Shown one piece after another: positions 1 through 12,893 of a DNA stretch of 64,000 bases; within the stretch, counting starts at the first letter, position 1, and each line of letters starts with the position of its first letter. The translations under genes and the position numbers were made by a program. The notes beneath the pieces were generated by a model. That model had not been told where the DNA came from. It ran no database searches and saw only the letters and a list, made by a program, of their open reading frames with translations. The DNA is from Trichopria drosophilae (Eukaryota; Arthropoda; Insecta; Hymenoptera; Diapriidae). The stretch is from positions 1 to 64,000 of the forward strand of contig JAQOWT010000013.1 in assembly GCA_030407085.1 (NCBI GenBank), read 5' to 3'.

Positions 1-522
1 TTTAGTTTTTTTATGTTAGTCTTTATGTTACAGTCTGCGGACCTGTCTACGAAAACTGAAAAATTTTGAACGGTAATGGGATAAGGACGTGTTTTCGTCT
101 TTTTCTGGTAATATTTATATTACGGTCTACGGACCTGTCTACGAGAAATGAGATTAGGACAGTGCAATTTGAATATAAGCTTGTTTGCAGGATTTTCAAC
201 ACGTATTCTGGTGTGCAGAAGACTCTTGTTATTTAAATATCGTCTTCCATATTTTTAACTTTTGAGATGTCGCGTCACATTCGTAATAAATATGCATCCA
301 GTATTACATAGCAAATGTAAGTCGATATGAAAATTGTACTATTTTTCGTCAGTTTAGAATATTTCGATGAAATCATCAATGAAAAAATCATAGCGTCTTC
401 TTGAATATACTCATTGCACTCGTAGTATCATCTACCGATTCATACCAACTACAAGAATTAATTAACTAGTCAGTTACATGGGAATTGACAAATTTTGAGC
501 TATAATAGTTCAAGAAGTTGTA
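1..522. repeat. Satellite unit 1, subtype b with a private-looking ATG variant
   Basis: This full unit is of subtype b: A at position 258, T at 263 and G at 317. It has A instead of C at position 13 (TTTTTTTATGTTAG rather than TTTTTTTCTGTTAG). The same base change is seen in only two other clean units, both in the right array (59873-60394 and 63527-64000). It could be recurrent mutation, or exchange between arrays otherwise fixed for different haplotypes. Confidence 0.85.
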
Positions 523-532
523 TTTAGTTTTT

Positions 533-672
533 TTCTGTTAGTCTTTATGTTACAGTCTGCGGACCTGTCTACGAAAACTGAAAAATTTTGAACGGTAATG
601 GGATAAGGACGTGTTTTCGTCTTTTTCTGGTAATATTTATATTACGGTCTACGGACCTGTCTACGAGAAATG
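533..672. repeat. Internal 92-bp duplication within the monomer (example unit 2)
   Basis: Inside each 522-bp monomer a segment of about 48 bp occurs twice, offset by 92 bp. In unit 2 these are 533-580 and 625-672, and I count 40 of 48 identical bases. Both copies centre on a 20-bp box, GTCTRCGGACCTGTCTACGA, where R is G in the first copy and A in the second. The box itself contains a repeated GTCTRCG heptamer. The second copy also has a small dyad, GGTC-TACG-GACC. Both boxes are unchanged in the clean units I checked in both arrays. This suggests the 522-bp unit grew partly by internal duplication, and the box is a candidate protein-binding site. That role is inference. Confidence 0.85.
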
Positions 673-2088
673 AGATTAGGACAGTGCAATTTGAATATAA
701 GCTTGTTTGCAGGATTTTCAACACGTATTCTGGTGTGCAGAAGACTCTTGTTATTTAAATATCGTCTTCCATATTTTTATCTTTAGAGATGTCGCGTCAC
801 ATTCGTAATAAATATGCATCCAGTATTACATAGCAAATTTAAGTCGATATGAAAATTGTACTATTTTTCGTCAGTTTAGAATATTTCGATGAAATCATCA
901 ATGAAAAAATCATAGCGTCTTCTTGAATATACTCATTGCACTCGTAGTATCATCTACCGATTCATACCAACTACAAGAATTAATTAACTAGTCAGTTACA
1001 TGGGAATTGACAAATTTTGAGCTATAATAGTTCAAGAAGTTGTATTTAGTTTTTTTCTGTTAGTCTTTATGTTACAGTCTGCGGACCTGTCTACGAAAAC
1101 TGAAAAATTTTGAACGGTAATGGGATAAGGACGTGTTTTCGTCTTTTTCTGGTAATATTTATATTACGGTCTACGGACCTGTCTACGAGAAATGAGATTA
1201 GGACAGTGCAATTTGAATATAAGCTTGTTTGCAGGATTTTCAACACGTATTCTGGTGTGCAGAAGACTCTTGTTATTTAAATATCGTCTTCCATATTTTT
1301 ATCTTTAGAGATGTCGCGTCACATTCGTAATAAATATGCATCCAGTATTACATAGCAAATTTAAGTCGATATGAAAATTGTACTATTTTTCGTCAGTTTA
1401 GAATATTTCGATGAAATCATCAATGAAAAAATCATAGCGTCTTCTTGAATATACTCATTGCACTCGTAGTATCATCTACCGATTCATACCAACTACAAGA
1501 ATTAATTAACTAGTCAGTTACATGGGAATTGACAAATTTTGAGCTATAATAGTTCAAGAAGTTGTATTTAGTTTTTTTCTGTTAGTCTTTATGTTACAGT
1601 CTGCGGACCTGTCTACGAAAACTGAAAAATTTTGAACGGTAATGGGATAAGGACGTGTTTTCGTCTTTTTCTGGTAATATTTATATTACGGTCTACGGAC
1701 CTGTCTACGAGAAATGAGATTAGGACAGTGCAATTTGAATATAAGCTTGTTTGCAGGATTTTCAACACGTATTCTGGTGTGCAGAAGACTCTTGTTATTT
1801 AAATATCGTCTTCCATATTTTTATCTTTAGAGATGTCGCGTCACATTCGTAATAAATATGCATCCAGTATTACATAGCAAATTTAAGTCGATATGAAAAT
1901 TGTACTATTTTTCGTCAGTTTAGAATATTTCGATGAAATCATCAATGAAAAAATCATAGCGTCTTCTTGAATATACTCATTGCACTCGTAGTATCATCTA
2001 CCGATTCATACCAACTACAAGAATTAATTAACTAGTCAGTTACATGGGAATTGACAAATTTTGAGCTATAATAGTTCAAGAAGTTGTA

Positions 2089-2610
2089 TTTAGTTTTTTT
2101 CTGTTAGTCTTTATGTTACAGTCTGCGGACCTGTCTACGAAAACTGAAAAATTTTGAACGGTAATGGGATAAGGACGTGTTTTCGTCTTTTTCTGGTAAT
2201 ATTTATATTACGGTCTACGGACCTGTCTACGAGAAATGAGATTAGGACAGTGCAATTTGAATATAAGCTTGTTTGCAGGATTTTCAACACGTATTCTGGT
2301 GTGCAGAAGACTCTTGTTATTTAAATATCGTCTTCCATATTTTTATCTTTAGAGATGTCGCGTCACATTCGTAATAAATATGCATCCAGTATTACATAGC
2401 AAATTTAAGTCGATATGAAAATTGTACTATTTTTCGTCAGTCTAGAATATTTCGATGAAATCATCAATGAAAAAATCATAGCGTCTTCTTGAATATACTA
2501 ATTGCACTCGTAGTATCATCTACCGATTCATAGCAATTACAAGAATTAATTAACTAGTCAGTTACATGGGAATTGACAAATTTTGAGCTATAATAGTTCA
2601 AGAAGTTGTA
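2089..2610. repeat. Left-array unit 5, intermediate haplotype
   Basis: This unit has C, A and G at diagnostic positions 435, 438 and 445 (TACCGATTCATAGC). It has two of the three changes that separate the left haplotype (C, A, C) from the right haplotype (G, T, G). It also has private changes: TCTAGAA for TTTAGAA, ACTAATTGC for ACTCATTGC, and CAATTAC for CAACTAC. The excess of private changes suggests an older copy that escaped homogenisation. Confidence 0.85.
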
Positions 2611-3654
2611 TTTAGTTTTTTTCTGTTAGTCTTTATGTTACAGTCTGCGGACCTGTCTACGAAAACTGAAAAATTTTGAACGGTAATGGGATAAGGACGT
2701 GTTTTCGTCTTTTTCTGGTAATATTTATATTACGGTCTACGGACCTGTCTACGAGAAATGAGATTAGGACAGTGCAATTTGAATATAAGCTTGTTTGCAG
2801 GATTTTCAACACGTATTCTGGTGTGCAGAAGACTCTTGTTATTTAAATATCGTCTTCCATATTTTTATCTTTAGAGATGTCGCGTCACATTCGTAATAAA
2901 TATGCATCCAGTATTACATAGCAAATTTAAGTCGATATGAAAATTGTACTATTTTTCGTCAGTTTAGAATATTTCGATGAAATCATCAATGAAAAAATCA
3001 TAGCGTCTTCTTGAATATACTCATTGCACTCGTAGTATCATCTACCGATTCATACCAACTACAAGAATTAATTAACTAGTCAGTTACATGGGAATTGACA
3101 AATTTTGAGCTATAATAGTTCAAGAAGTTGTATTTAGTTTTTTTCTGTTAGTCTTTATGTTACAGTCTGCGGACCTGTCTACGAAAACTGAAAAATTTTG
3201 AACGGTAATGGGATAAGGACGTGTTTTCGTCTTTTTCTGGTAATATTTATATTACGGTCTACGGACCTGTCTACGAGAAATGAGATTAGGACAGTGCAAT
3301 TTGAATATAAGCTTGTTTGCAGGATTTTCAACACGTATTCTGGTGTGCAGAAGACTCTTGTTATTTAAATATCGTCTTCCATATTTTTATCTTTAGAGAT
3401 GTCGCGTCACATTCGTAATAAATATGCATCCAGTATTACATAGCAAATTTAAGTCGATATGAAAATTGTACTATTTTTCGTCAGTTTAGAATATTTCGAT
3501 GAAATCATCAATGAAAAAATCATAGCGTCTTCTTGAATATACTCATTGCACTCGTAGTATCATCTACCGATTCATACCAACTACAAGAATTAATTAACTA
3601 GTCAGTTACATGGGAATTGACAAATTTTGAGCTATAATAGTTCAAGAAGTTGTA

Positions 3655-4698
3655 TTTAGTTTTTTTCTGTTAGTCTTTATGTTACAGTCTGCGGACCTGT
3701 CTACGAAAACTGAAAAATTTTGAACGGTAATGGGATAAGGACGTGTTTTCGTCTTTTTCTGGTAATATTTATATTACGGTCTACGGACCTGTCTACGAGA
3801 AATGAGATTAGGACAGTGCAATTTGAATATAAGCTTGTTTGCAGGATTTTCAACACGTATTCTGGTGTGCAGAAGACTCTTGTTATTTAAATATCGTCTT
3901 CCATATTTTTAACTTTTGAGATGTCGCGTCACATTCGTAATAAATATGCATCCAGTATTACATAGCAAATGTAAGTCGATATGAAAATTGTACTATTTTT
4001 CGTCAGTTTAGAATATTTCGATGAAATCATCAATGAAAAAATCATAGCGTCTTCTTGAATATACTCATTGCACTCGTAGTATCATCTACCGATTCATACC
4101 AACTACAAGAATTAATTAACTAGTCAGTTACATGGGAATTGACAAATTTTGAGCTATAATAGTTCAAGAAGTTGTATTTAGTTTTTTTCTGTTAGTCTTT
4201 ATGTTACAGTCTGCGGACCTGTCTACGAAAACTGAAAAATTTTGAACGGTAATGGGATAAGGACGTGTTTTCGTCTTTTTCTGGTAATATTTATATTACG
4301 GTCTACGGACCTGTCTACGAGAAATGAGATTAGGACAGTGCAATTTGAATATAAGCTTGTTTGCAGGATTTTCAACACGTATTCTGGTGTGCAGAAGACT
4401 CTTGTTATTTAAATATCGTCTTCCATATTTTTAACTTTTGAGATGTCGCGTCACATTCGTAATAAATATGCATCCAGTATTACATAGCAAATGTAAGTCG
4501 ATATGAAAATTGTACTATTTTTCGTCAGTTTAGAATATTTCGATGAAATCATCAATGAAAAAATCATAGCGTCTTCTTGAATATACTCATTGCACTCGTA
4601 GTATCATCTACCGATTCATACCAACTACAAGAATTAATTAACTAGTCAGTTACATGGGAATTGACAAATTTTGAGCTATAATAGTTCAAGAAGTTGTA
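3655..4698. repeat. Left-array units 8-9, subtype b
   Basis: Two adjacent units carry the linked subtype-b alleles (AACTTTTGAG, GCAAATGTAAG). Confidence 0.9.
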
Positions 4699-5220
4699 TT
4701 TAGTTTTTTTCTGTTAGTCTTTATGTTACAGTCTGCGGACCTGTCTACGAAAACTGAAAAATTTTGAACGGTAATGGGATAAGGACGTGTTTTCGTCTTT
4801 TTCTGGTAATATTTATATTACGGTCTACGGACCTGTCTACGAGAAATGAGATTAGGACAGTGCAATTTGAATATAAGCTTGTTTGCAGGATTTTCAACAC
4901 GTATTCTGGTGTGCAGAAGACTCTTGTTATTTAAATATCGTCTTCCATATTTTTATCTTTAGAGATGTCGCGTCACATTCGTAATAAATATGCATCCAGT
5001 ATTACATAGCAAATTTAAGTCGATATGAAAATTGTACTATTTTTCGTCAGTTTAGAATATTTCGATGAAATCATCAATGAAAAAATCATAGCGTCTTCTT
5101 GAATATACTCATTGCACTCGTAGTATCATCTACCGATTCATACCAACTACAAGAATTAATTAACTAGTCAGTTACATGGGAATTGACAAATTTTGAGCTA
5201 TAATAGTTCAAGAAGTTGTA
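4699..5220. repeat. Left-array unit 10, subtype a
   Basis: A single subtype-a unit lies between subtype-b units, so the two subtypes are interleaved rather than separated into two clean blocks. Confidence 0.9.
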
Positions 5221-5742
5221 TTTAGTTTTTTTCTGTTAGTCTTTATGTTACAGTCTGCGGACCTGTCTACGAAAACTGAAAAATTTTGAACGGTAATGGG
5301 ATAAGGACGTGTTTTCGTCTTTTTCTGGTAATATTTATATTACGGTCTACGGACCTGTCTACGAGAAATGAGATTAGGACAGTGCAATTTGAATATAAGC
5401 TTGTTTGCAGGATTTTCAACACGTATTCTGGTGTGCAGAAGACTCTTGTTATTTAAATATCGTCTTCCATATTTTTAACTTTTGAGATGTCGCGTCACAT
5501 TCGTAATAAATATGCATCCAGTATTACATAGCAAATGTAAGTCGATATGAAAATTGTACTATTTTTCGTCAGTTTAGAATATTTCGATGAAATCATCAAT
5601 GAAAAAATCATAGCGTCTTCTTGAATATACTCATTGCACTCGTAGTATCATCTACCGATTCATACCAACTACAAGAATTAATTAACTAGTCAGTTACATG
5701 GGAATTGACAAATTTTGAGCTATAATAGTTCAAGAAGTTGTA
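5221..5742. repeat. Left-array unit 11, subtype b
   Basis: A single subtype-b unit lies between subtype-a units. All three linked b alleles are present. Confidence 0.9.
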
Positions 5743-6786
5743 TTTAGTTTTTTTCTGTTAGTCTTTATGTTACAGTCTGCGGACCTGTCTACGAAAACTG
5801 AAAAATTTTGAACGGTAATGGGATAAGGACGTGTTTTCGTCTTTTTCTGGTAATATTTATATTACGGTCTACGGACCTGTCTACGAGAAATGAGATTAGG
5901 ACAGTGCAATTTGAATATAAGCTTGTTTGCAGGATTTTCAACACGTATTCTGGTGTGCAGAAGACTCTTGTTATTTAAATATCGTCTTCCATATTTTTAT
6001 CTTTAGAGATGTCGCGTCACATTCGTAATAAATATGCATCCAGTATTACATAGCAAATTTAAGTCGATATGAAAATTGTACTATTTTTCGTCAGTTTAGA
6101 ATATTTCGATGAAATCATCAATGAAAAAATCATAGCGTCTTCTTGAATATACTCATTGCACTCGTAGTATCATCTACCGATTCATACCAACTACAAGAAT
6201 TAATTAACTAGTCAGTTACATGGGAATTGACAAATTTTGAGCTATAATAGTTCAAGAAGTTGTATTTAGTTTTTTTCTGTTAGTCTTTATGTTACAGTCT
6301 GCGGACCTGTCTACGAAAACTGAAAAATTTTGAACGGTAATGGGATAAGGACGTGTTTTCGTCTTTTTCTGGTAATATTTATATTACGGTCTACGGACCT
6401 GTCTACGAGAAATGAGATTAGGACAGTGCAATTTGAATATAAGCTTGTTTGCAGGATTTTCAACACGTATTCTGGTGTGCAGAAGACTCTTGTTATTTAA
6501 ATATCGTCTTCCATATTTTTATCTTTAGAGATGTCGCGTCACATTCGTAATAAATATGCATCCAGTATTACATAGCAAATTTAAGTCGATATGAAAATTG
6601 TACTATTTTTCGTCAGTTTAGAATATTTCGATGAAATCATCAATGAAAAAATCATAGCGTCTTCTTGAATATACTCATTGCACTCGTAGTATCATCTACC
6701 GTTTCATAGCAACTACAAGAATTAATTAACTAGTCAGTTACATGGGAATTGACAAATTTTGAGCTATAATAGTTCAAGAAGTTGTA
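5743..6786. repeat. Left-array units 12-13, subtype a; unit 13 is an intermediate haplotype
   Basis: Two subtype-a units. Unit 13 (6265-6786) reads TACCGTTTCATAGC at positions 433-446, that is C, T and G at 435, 438 and 445. This is one step from the right-array haplotype (G, T, G) and two steps from the standard left haplotype (C, A, C). Confidence 0.88.
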
Positions 6787-9700
6787 TTTAGTTTTTTTCT
6801 GTTAGTCTTTATGTTACAGTCTGCGGACCTGTCTACGAAAACTGAAAAATTTTGAACGGTAATGGGATAAGGACGTGTTTTCGTCTTTTTCTGGTAATAT
6901 TTATATTACGGTCTACGGACCTGTCTACGAGAAATGAGATTAGGACAGTGCAATTTGAATATAAGCTTGTTTGCAGGATTTTCAACACGTATTCTGGTGT
7001 GCAGAAGACTCTTGTTATTTAAATATCGTCTTCCATATTTTTAACTTTTGAGATGTCGCGTCACATTCGTAATAAATATGCATCCAGTATTACATAGCAA
7101 ATGTAAGTCGATATGAAAATTGTACTATTTTTCGTCAGTTTAGAATATTTCGATGAAATCATCAATGAAAAAATCATAGCGTCTTCTTGAATATACTCAT
7201 TGCACTCGTAGTATCATCTACCGATTCATACCAACTACAAGAATTAATTAACTAGTCAGTTACATGGGAATTGACAAATTTTGAGCTATAATAGTTCAAG
7301 AAGTTGTATTTAGTTTTTTTCTGTTAGTCTTTATGTTACAGTCTGCGGACCTGTCTACGAAAACTGAAAAATTTTGAACGGTAATGGGATAAGGACGTGT
7401 TTTCGTCTTTTTCTGGTAATATTTATATTACGGTCTACGGACCTGTCTACGAGAAATGAGATTAGGACAGTGCAATTTGAATATAAGCTTGTTTGCAGGA
7501 TTTTCAACACGTATTCTGGTGTGCAGAAGACTCTTGTTATTTAAATATCGTCTTCCATATTTTTAACTTTTGAGATGTCGCGTCACATTCGTAATAAATA
7601 TGCATCCAGTATTACATAGCAAATGTAAGTCGATATGAAAATTGTACTATTTTTCGTCAGTTTAGAATATTTCGATGAAATCATCAATGAAAAAATCATA
7701 GCGTCTTCTTGAATATACTCATTGCACTCGTAGTATCATCTACCGATTCATACCAACTACAAGAATTAATTAACTAGTCAGTTACATGGGAATTGACAAA
7801 TTTTGAGCTATAATAGTTCAAGAAGTTGTATTTAGTTTTTTTCTGTTAGTCTTTATGTTACAGTCTGCGGACCTGTCTACGAAAACTGAAAAATTTTGAA
7901 CGGTAATGGGATAAGGACGTGTTTTCGTCTTTTTCTGGTAATATTTATATTACGGTCTACGGACCTGTCTACGAGAAATGAGATTAGGACAGTGCAATTT
8001 GAATATAAGCTTGTTTGCAGGATTTTCAACACGTATTCTGGTGTGCAGAAGACTCTTGTTATTTAAATATCGTCTTCCATATTTTTAACTTTTGAGATGT
8101 CGCGTCACATTCGTAATAAATATGCATCCAGTATTACATAGCAAATGTAAGTCGATATGAAAATTGTACTATTTTTCGTCAGTTTAGAATATTTCGATGA
8201 AATCATCAATGAAAAAATCATAGCGTCTTCTTGAATATACTCATTGCACTCGTAGTATCATCTACCGATTCATACCAACTACAAGAATTAATTAACTAGT
8301 CAGTTACATGGGAATTGACAAATTTTGAGCTATAATAGTTCAAGAAGTTGTATTTAGTTTTTTTCTGTTAGTCTTTATGTTACAGTCTGCGGACCTGTCT
8401 ACGAAAACTGAAAAATTTTGAACGGTAATGGGATAAGGACGTGTTTTCGTCTTTTTCTGGTAATATTTATATTACGGTCTACGGACCTGTCTACGAGAAA
8501 TGAGATTAGGACAGTGCAATTTGAATATAAGCTTGTTTGCAGGATTTTCAACACGTATTCTGGTGTGCAGAAGACTCTTGTTATTTAAATATCGTCTTCC
8601 ATATTTTTAACTTTTGAGATGTCGCGTCACATTCGTAATAAATATGCATCCAGTATTACATAGCAAATGTAAGTCGATATGAAAATTGTACTATTTTTCG
8701 TCAGTTTAGAATATTTCGATGAAATCATCAATGAAAAAATCATAGCGTCTTCTTGAATATACTCATTGCACTCGTAGTATCATCTACCGATTCATACCAA
8801 CTACAAGAATTAATTAACTAGTCAGTTACATGGGAATTGACAAATTTTGAGCTATAATAGTTCAAGAAGTTGTATTTAGTTTTTTTCTGTTAGTCTTTAT
8901 GTTACAGTCTGCGGACCTGTCTACGAAAACTGAAAAATTTTGAACGGTAATGGGATAAGGACGTGTTTTCGTCTTTTTCTGGTAATATTTATATTACGGT
9001 CTACGGACCTGTCTACGAGAAATGAGATTAGGACAGTGCAATTTGAATATAAGCTTGTTTGCAGGATTTTCAACACGTATTCTGGTGTGCAGAAGACTCT
9101 TGTTATTTAAATATCGTCTTCCATATTTTTAACTTTTGAGATGTCGCGTCACATTCGTAATAAATATGCATCCAGTATTACATAGCAAATGTAAGTCGAT
9201 ATGAAAATTGTACTATTTTTCGTCAGTTTAGAATATTTCGATGAAATCATCAATGAAAAAATCATAGCGTCTTCTTGAATATACTCATTGCACTCGTAGT
9301 ATCATCTACCGATTCATACCAACTACAAGAATTAATTAACTAGTCAGTTACATGGGAATTGACAAATTTTGAGCTATAATAGTTCAAGAAGTTGTATTTA
9401 GTTTTTTTCTGTTAGTCTTTATGTTACAGTCTGCGGACCTGTCTACGAAAACTGAAAAATTTTGAACGGTAATGGGATAAGGACGTGTTTTCGTCTTTTT
9501 CTGGTAATATTTATATTACGGTCTACGGACCTGTCTACGAGAAATGAGATTAGGACAGTGCAATTTGAATATAAGCTTGTTTGCAGGATTTTCAACACGT
9601 ATTCTGGTGTGCAGAAGACTCTTGTTATTTAAATATCGTCTTCCATATTTTTAACTTTTGAGATGTCGCGTCACATTCGTAATAAATATGCATCCAGTAT

Positions 9701-12006
9701 TACATAGCAAATGTAAGTCGATATGAAAATTGTACTATTTTTCGTCAGTTTAGAATATTTCGATGAAATCATCAATGAAAAAATCATAGCGTCTTCTTGA
9801 ATATACTCATTGCACTCGTAGTATCATCTACCGATTCATACCAACTACAAGAATTAATTAACTAGTCAGTTACATGGGAATTGACAAATTTTGAGCTATA
9901 ATAGTTCAAGAAGTTGTATTTAGTTTTTTTCTGTTAGTCTTTATGTTACAGTCTGCGGACCTGTCTACGAAAACTGAAAAATTTTGAACGGTAATGGGAT
10001 AAGGACGTGTTTTCGTCTTTTTCTGGTAATATTTATATTACGGTCTACGGACCTGTCTACGAGAAATGAGATTAGGACAGTGCAATTTGAATATAAGCTT
10101 GTTTGCAGGATTTTCAACACGTATTCTGGTGTGCAGAAGACTCTTGTTATTTAAATATCGTCTTCCATATTTTTAACTTTTGAGATGTCGCGTCACATTC
10201 GTAATAAATATGCATCCAGTATTACATAGCAAATGTAAGTCGATATGAAAATTGTACTATTTTTCGTCAGTTTAGAATATTTCGATGAAATCATCAATGA
10301 AAAAATCATAGCGTCTTCTTGAATATACTCATTGCACTCGTAGTATCATCTACCGATTCATACCAACTACAAGAATTAATTAACTAGTCAGTTACATGGG
10401 AATTGACAAATTTTGAGCTATAATAGTTCAAGAAGTTGTATTTAGTTTTTTTCTGTTAGTCTTTATGTTACAGTCTGCGGACCTGTCTACGAAAACTGAA
10501 AAATTTTGAACGGTAATGGGATAAGGACGTGTTTTCGTCTTTTTCTGGTAATATTTATATTACGGTCTACGGACCTGTCTACGAGAAATGAGATTAGGAC
10601 AGTGCAATTTGAATATAAGCTTGTTTGCAGGATTTTCAACACGTATTCTGGTGTGCAGAAGACTCTTGTTATTTAAATATCGTCTTCCATATTTTTAACT
10701 TTTGAGATGTCGCGTCACATTCGTAATAAATATGCATCCAGTATTACATAGCAAATGTAAGTCGATATGAAAATTGTACTATTTTTCGTCAGTTTAGAAT
10801 ATTTCGATGAAATCATCAATGAAAAAATCATAGCGTCTTCTTGAATATACTCATTGCACTCGTAGTATCATCTACCGATTCATACCAACTACAAGAATTA
10901 ATTAACTAGTCAGTTACATGGGAATTGACAAATTTTGAGCTATAATAGTTCAAGAAGTTGTATTTAGTTTTTTTCTGTTAGTCTTTATGTTACAGTCTGC
11001 GGACCTGTCTACGAAAACTGAAAAATTTTGAACGGTAATGGGATAAGGACGTGTTTTCGTCTTTTTCTGGTAATATTTATATTACGGTCTACGGACCTGT
11101 CTACGAGAAATGAGATTAGGACAGTGCAATTTGAATATAAGCTTGTTTGCAGGATTTTCAACACGTATTCTGGTGTGCAGAAGACTCTTGTTATTTAAAT
11201 ATCGTCTTCCATATTTTTAACTTTTGAGATGTCGCGTCACATTCGTAATAAATATGCATCCAGTATTACATAGCAAATGTAAGTCGATATGAAAATTGTA
11301 CTATTTTTCGTCAGTTTAGAATATTTCGATGAAATCATCAATGAAAAAATCATAGCGTCTTCTTGAATATACTCATTGCACTCGTAGTATCATCTACCGA
11401 TTCATACCAACTACAAGAATTAATTAACTAGTCAGTTACATGGGAATTGACAAATTTTGAGCTATAATAGTTCAAGAAGTTGTATTTAGTTTTTTTCTGT
11501 TAGTCTTTATGTTACAGTCTGCGGACCTGTCTACGAAAACTGAAAAATTTTGAACGGTAATGGGATAAGGACGTGTTTTCGTCTTTTTCTGGTAATATTT
11601 ATATTACGGTCTACGGACCTGTCTACGAGAAATGAGATTAGGACAGTGCAATTTGAATATAAGCTTGTTTGCAGGATTTTCAACACGTATTCTGGTGTGC
11701 AGAAGACTCTTGTTATTTAAATATCGTCTTCCATATTTTTAACTTTTGAGATGTCGCGTCACATTCGTAATAAATATGCATCCAGTATTACATAGCAAAT
11801 GTAAGTCGATATGAAAATTGTACTATTTTTCGTCAGTTTAGAATATTTCGATGAAATCATCAATGAAAAAATCATAGCGTCTTCTTGAATATACTCATTG
11901 CACTCGTAGTATCATCTACCGATTCATACCAACTACAAGAATTAATTAACTAGTCAGTTACATGGGAATTGACAAATTTTGAGCTATAATAGTTCAAGAA
12001 GTTGTA
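6787..12006. repeat. Left-array units 14-23, subtype b block
   Basis: Ten consecutive units carry subtype b (A258, T263, G317). This is the longest uninterrupted block of one subtype in the left array, and the units look identical to one another by eye. It is most simply read as a recent local expansion of one b unit or of a short run of b units. Confidence 0.9.
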
Positions 12007-12893
12007 TTTAGTTTTTTTCTGTTAGTCTTTATGTTACAGTCTGCGGACCTGTCTACGAAAACTGAAAAATTTTGAACGGTAATGGGATAAGGACGTGTTT
12101 TCGTCTTTTTCTGGTAATATTTATATTACGGTCTACGGACCTGTCTACGAGAAATGAGATTAGGACAGTGCAATTTGAATATAAGCTTGTTTGCAGGATT
12201 TTCAACACGTATTCTGGTGTGCAGAAGACTCTTGTTATTTAAATATCGTCTTCCATATTTTTATCTTTAGAGATGTCGCGTCACATTCGTAATAAATATG
12301 CATCCAGTATTACATAGCAAATTTAAGTCGATATGAAAATTGTACTATTTTTCGTCAGTTTAGAATATTTCGATGAAATCATCAATGAAAAAATCATAGC
12401 GTCTTCTTGAATATACTCATTGCACTCGTAGTATCATCTACCGATTCATACCAACTACAAGAATTAATTAACTAGTCAGTTACATGGGAATTGACAAATT
12501 TTGAGCTATAATAGTTCAAGAAGTTGTATTTAGTTTTTTTCTGTTAGTCTTTATGTTACAGTCTGCGGACCTGTCTACGAAAACTGAAAAATTTTGAACG
12601 GTAATGGGATAAGGACGTGTTTTCGTCTTTTTCTGGTAATATTTATATTACGGTCTACGGACCTGTCTACGAGAAATGAGATTAGGACAGTGCAATTTGA
12701 ATATAAGCTTGTTTGCAGGATTTTCAACACGTATTCTGGTGTGCAGAAGACTCTTGTTATTTAAATATCGTCTTCCATATTTTTATCTTTAGAGATGTCG
12801 CGTCACATTCGTAATAAATATGCATCCAGTATTACATAGCAAATTTAAGTCGATATGAAAATTGTACTATTTTTCGTCAGTTTAGAATATTTT
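12007..12893. repeat. Left-array units 24-25, subtype a, ending at the edge of clean sequence
   Basis: Unit 24 is full and unit 25 is clean up to about monomer position 365 (GTTTAGAATATTT). From there the sequence departs abruptly: TCGATGAAATC of the clean monomer becomes TTGATGAACTTTG. The edge falls within a unit rather than between units. The clean right array resumes at about monomer position 401, only about 36 monomer positions later in phase. Confidence 0.85.

Larger units (their letters stand above)
523..3654. repeat. Left-array units 2-7, subtype a block
   Basis: Six consecutive units carry subtype a: T at monomer position 258, A at 263 and T at 317 (TATCTTTAGAG and GCAAATTTAAG). The three sites are always linked in the left array. 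Subtype a is also the only form in the right array, so it is probably ancestral. Unit 5 in this block (2089-2610) is an outlier and is listed separately. Confidence 0.9.
1..12893. repeat. Left 522-bp satellite array
   Basis: This is a head-to-tail tandem array of a 522-bp monomer. Taking TTTAGTTTTTTT as the unit start, units begin at 1, 523, 1045 and then every 522 bp to 12529, giving 24 full units and 365 bp of a 25th. Copies are nearly identical, with no length variation seen by eye. The monomer is AT-rich but contains all four bases on both strands. The left array is fixed for C, A, C and T at monomer positions 435, 438, 445 and 501 (TACCGATTCATACC, GAGCTATAAT), apart from two intermediate units. 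Every unit has an open frame of about 39 codons from the ATG at position 148, but nothing suggests coding. Near-identity over 12.8 kb implies recent homogenisation by unequal exchange or gene conversion. I recognise no described satellite. Confidence 0.97.

Noticed and set aside
1..522. CENP-B box in the monomer
   Set aside because: TTCG occurs several times (for example ATTCGTAATAAATATGC and TTTCGATGAAATCATC), but none is followed by the required ANNCGGG spacing.
1..12893. CRISPR array
   Set aside because: The period is 522 bp and the whole unit is conserved. There are no short repeats with variable spacers.
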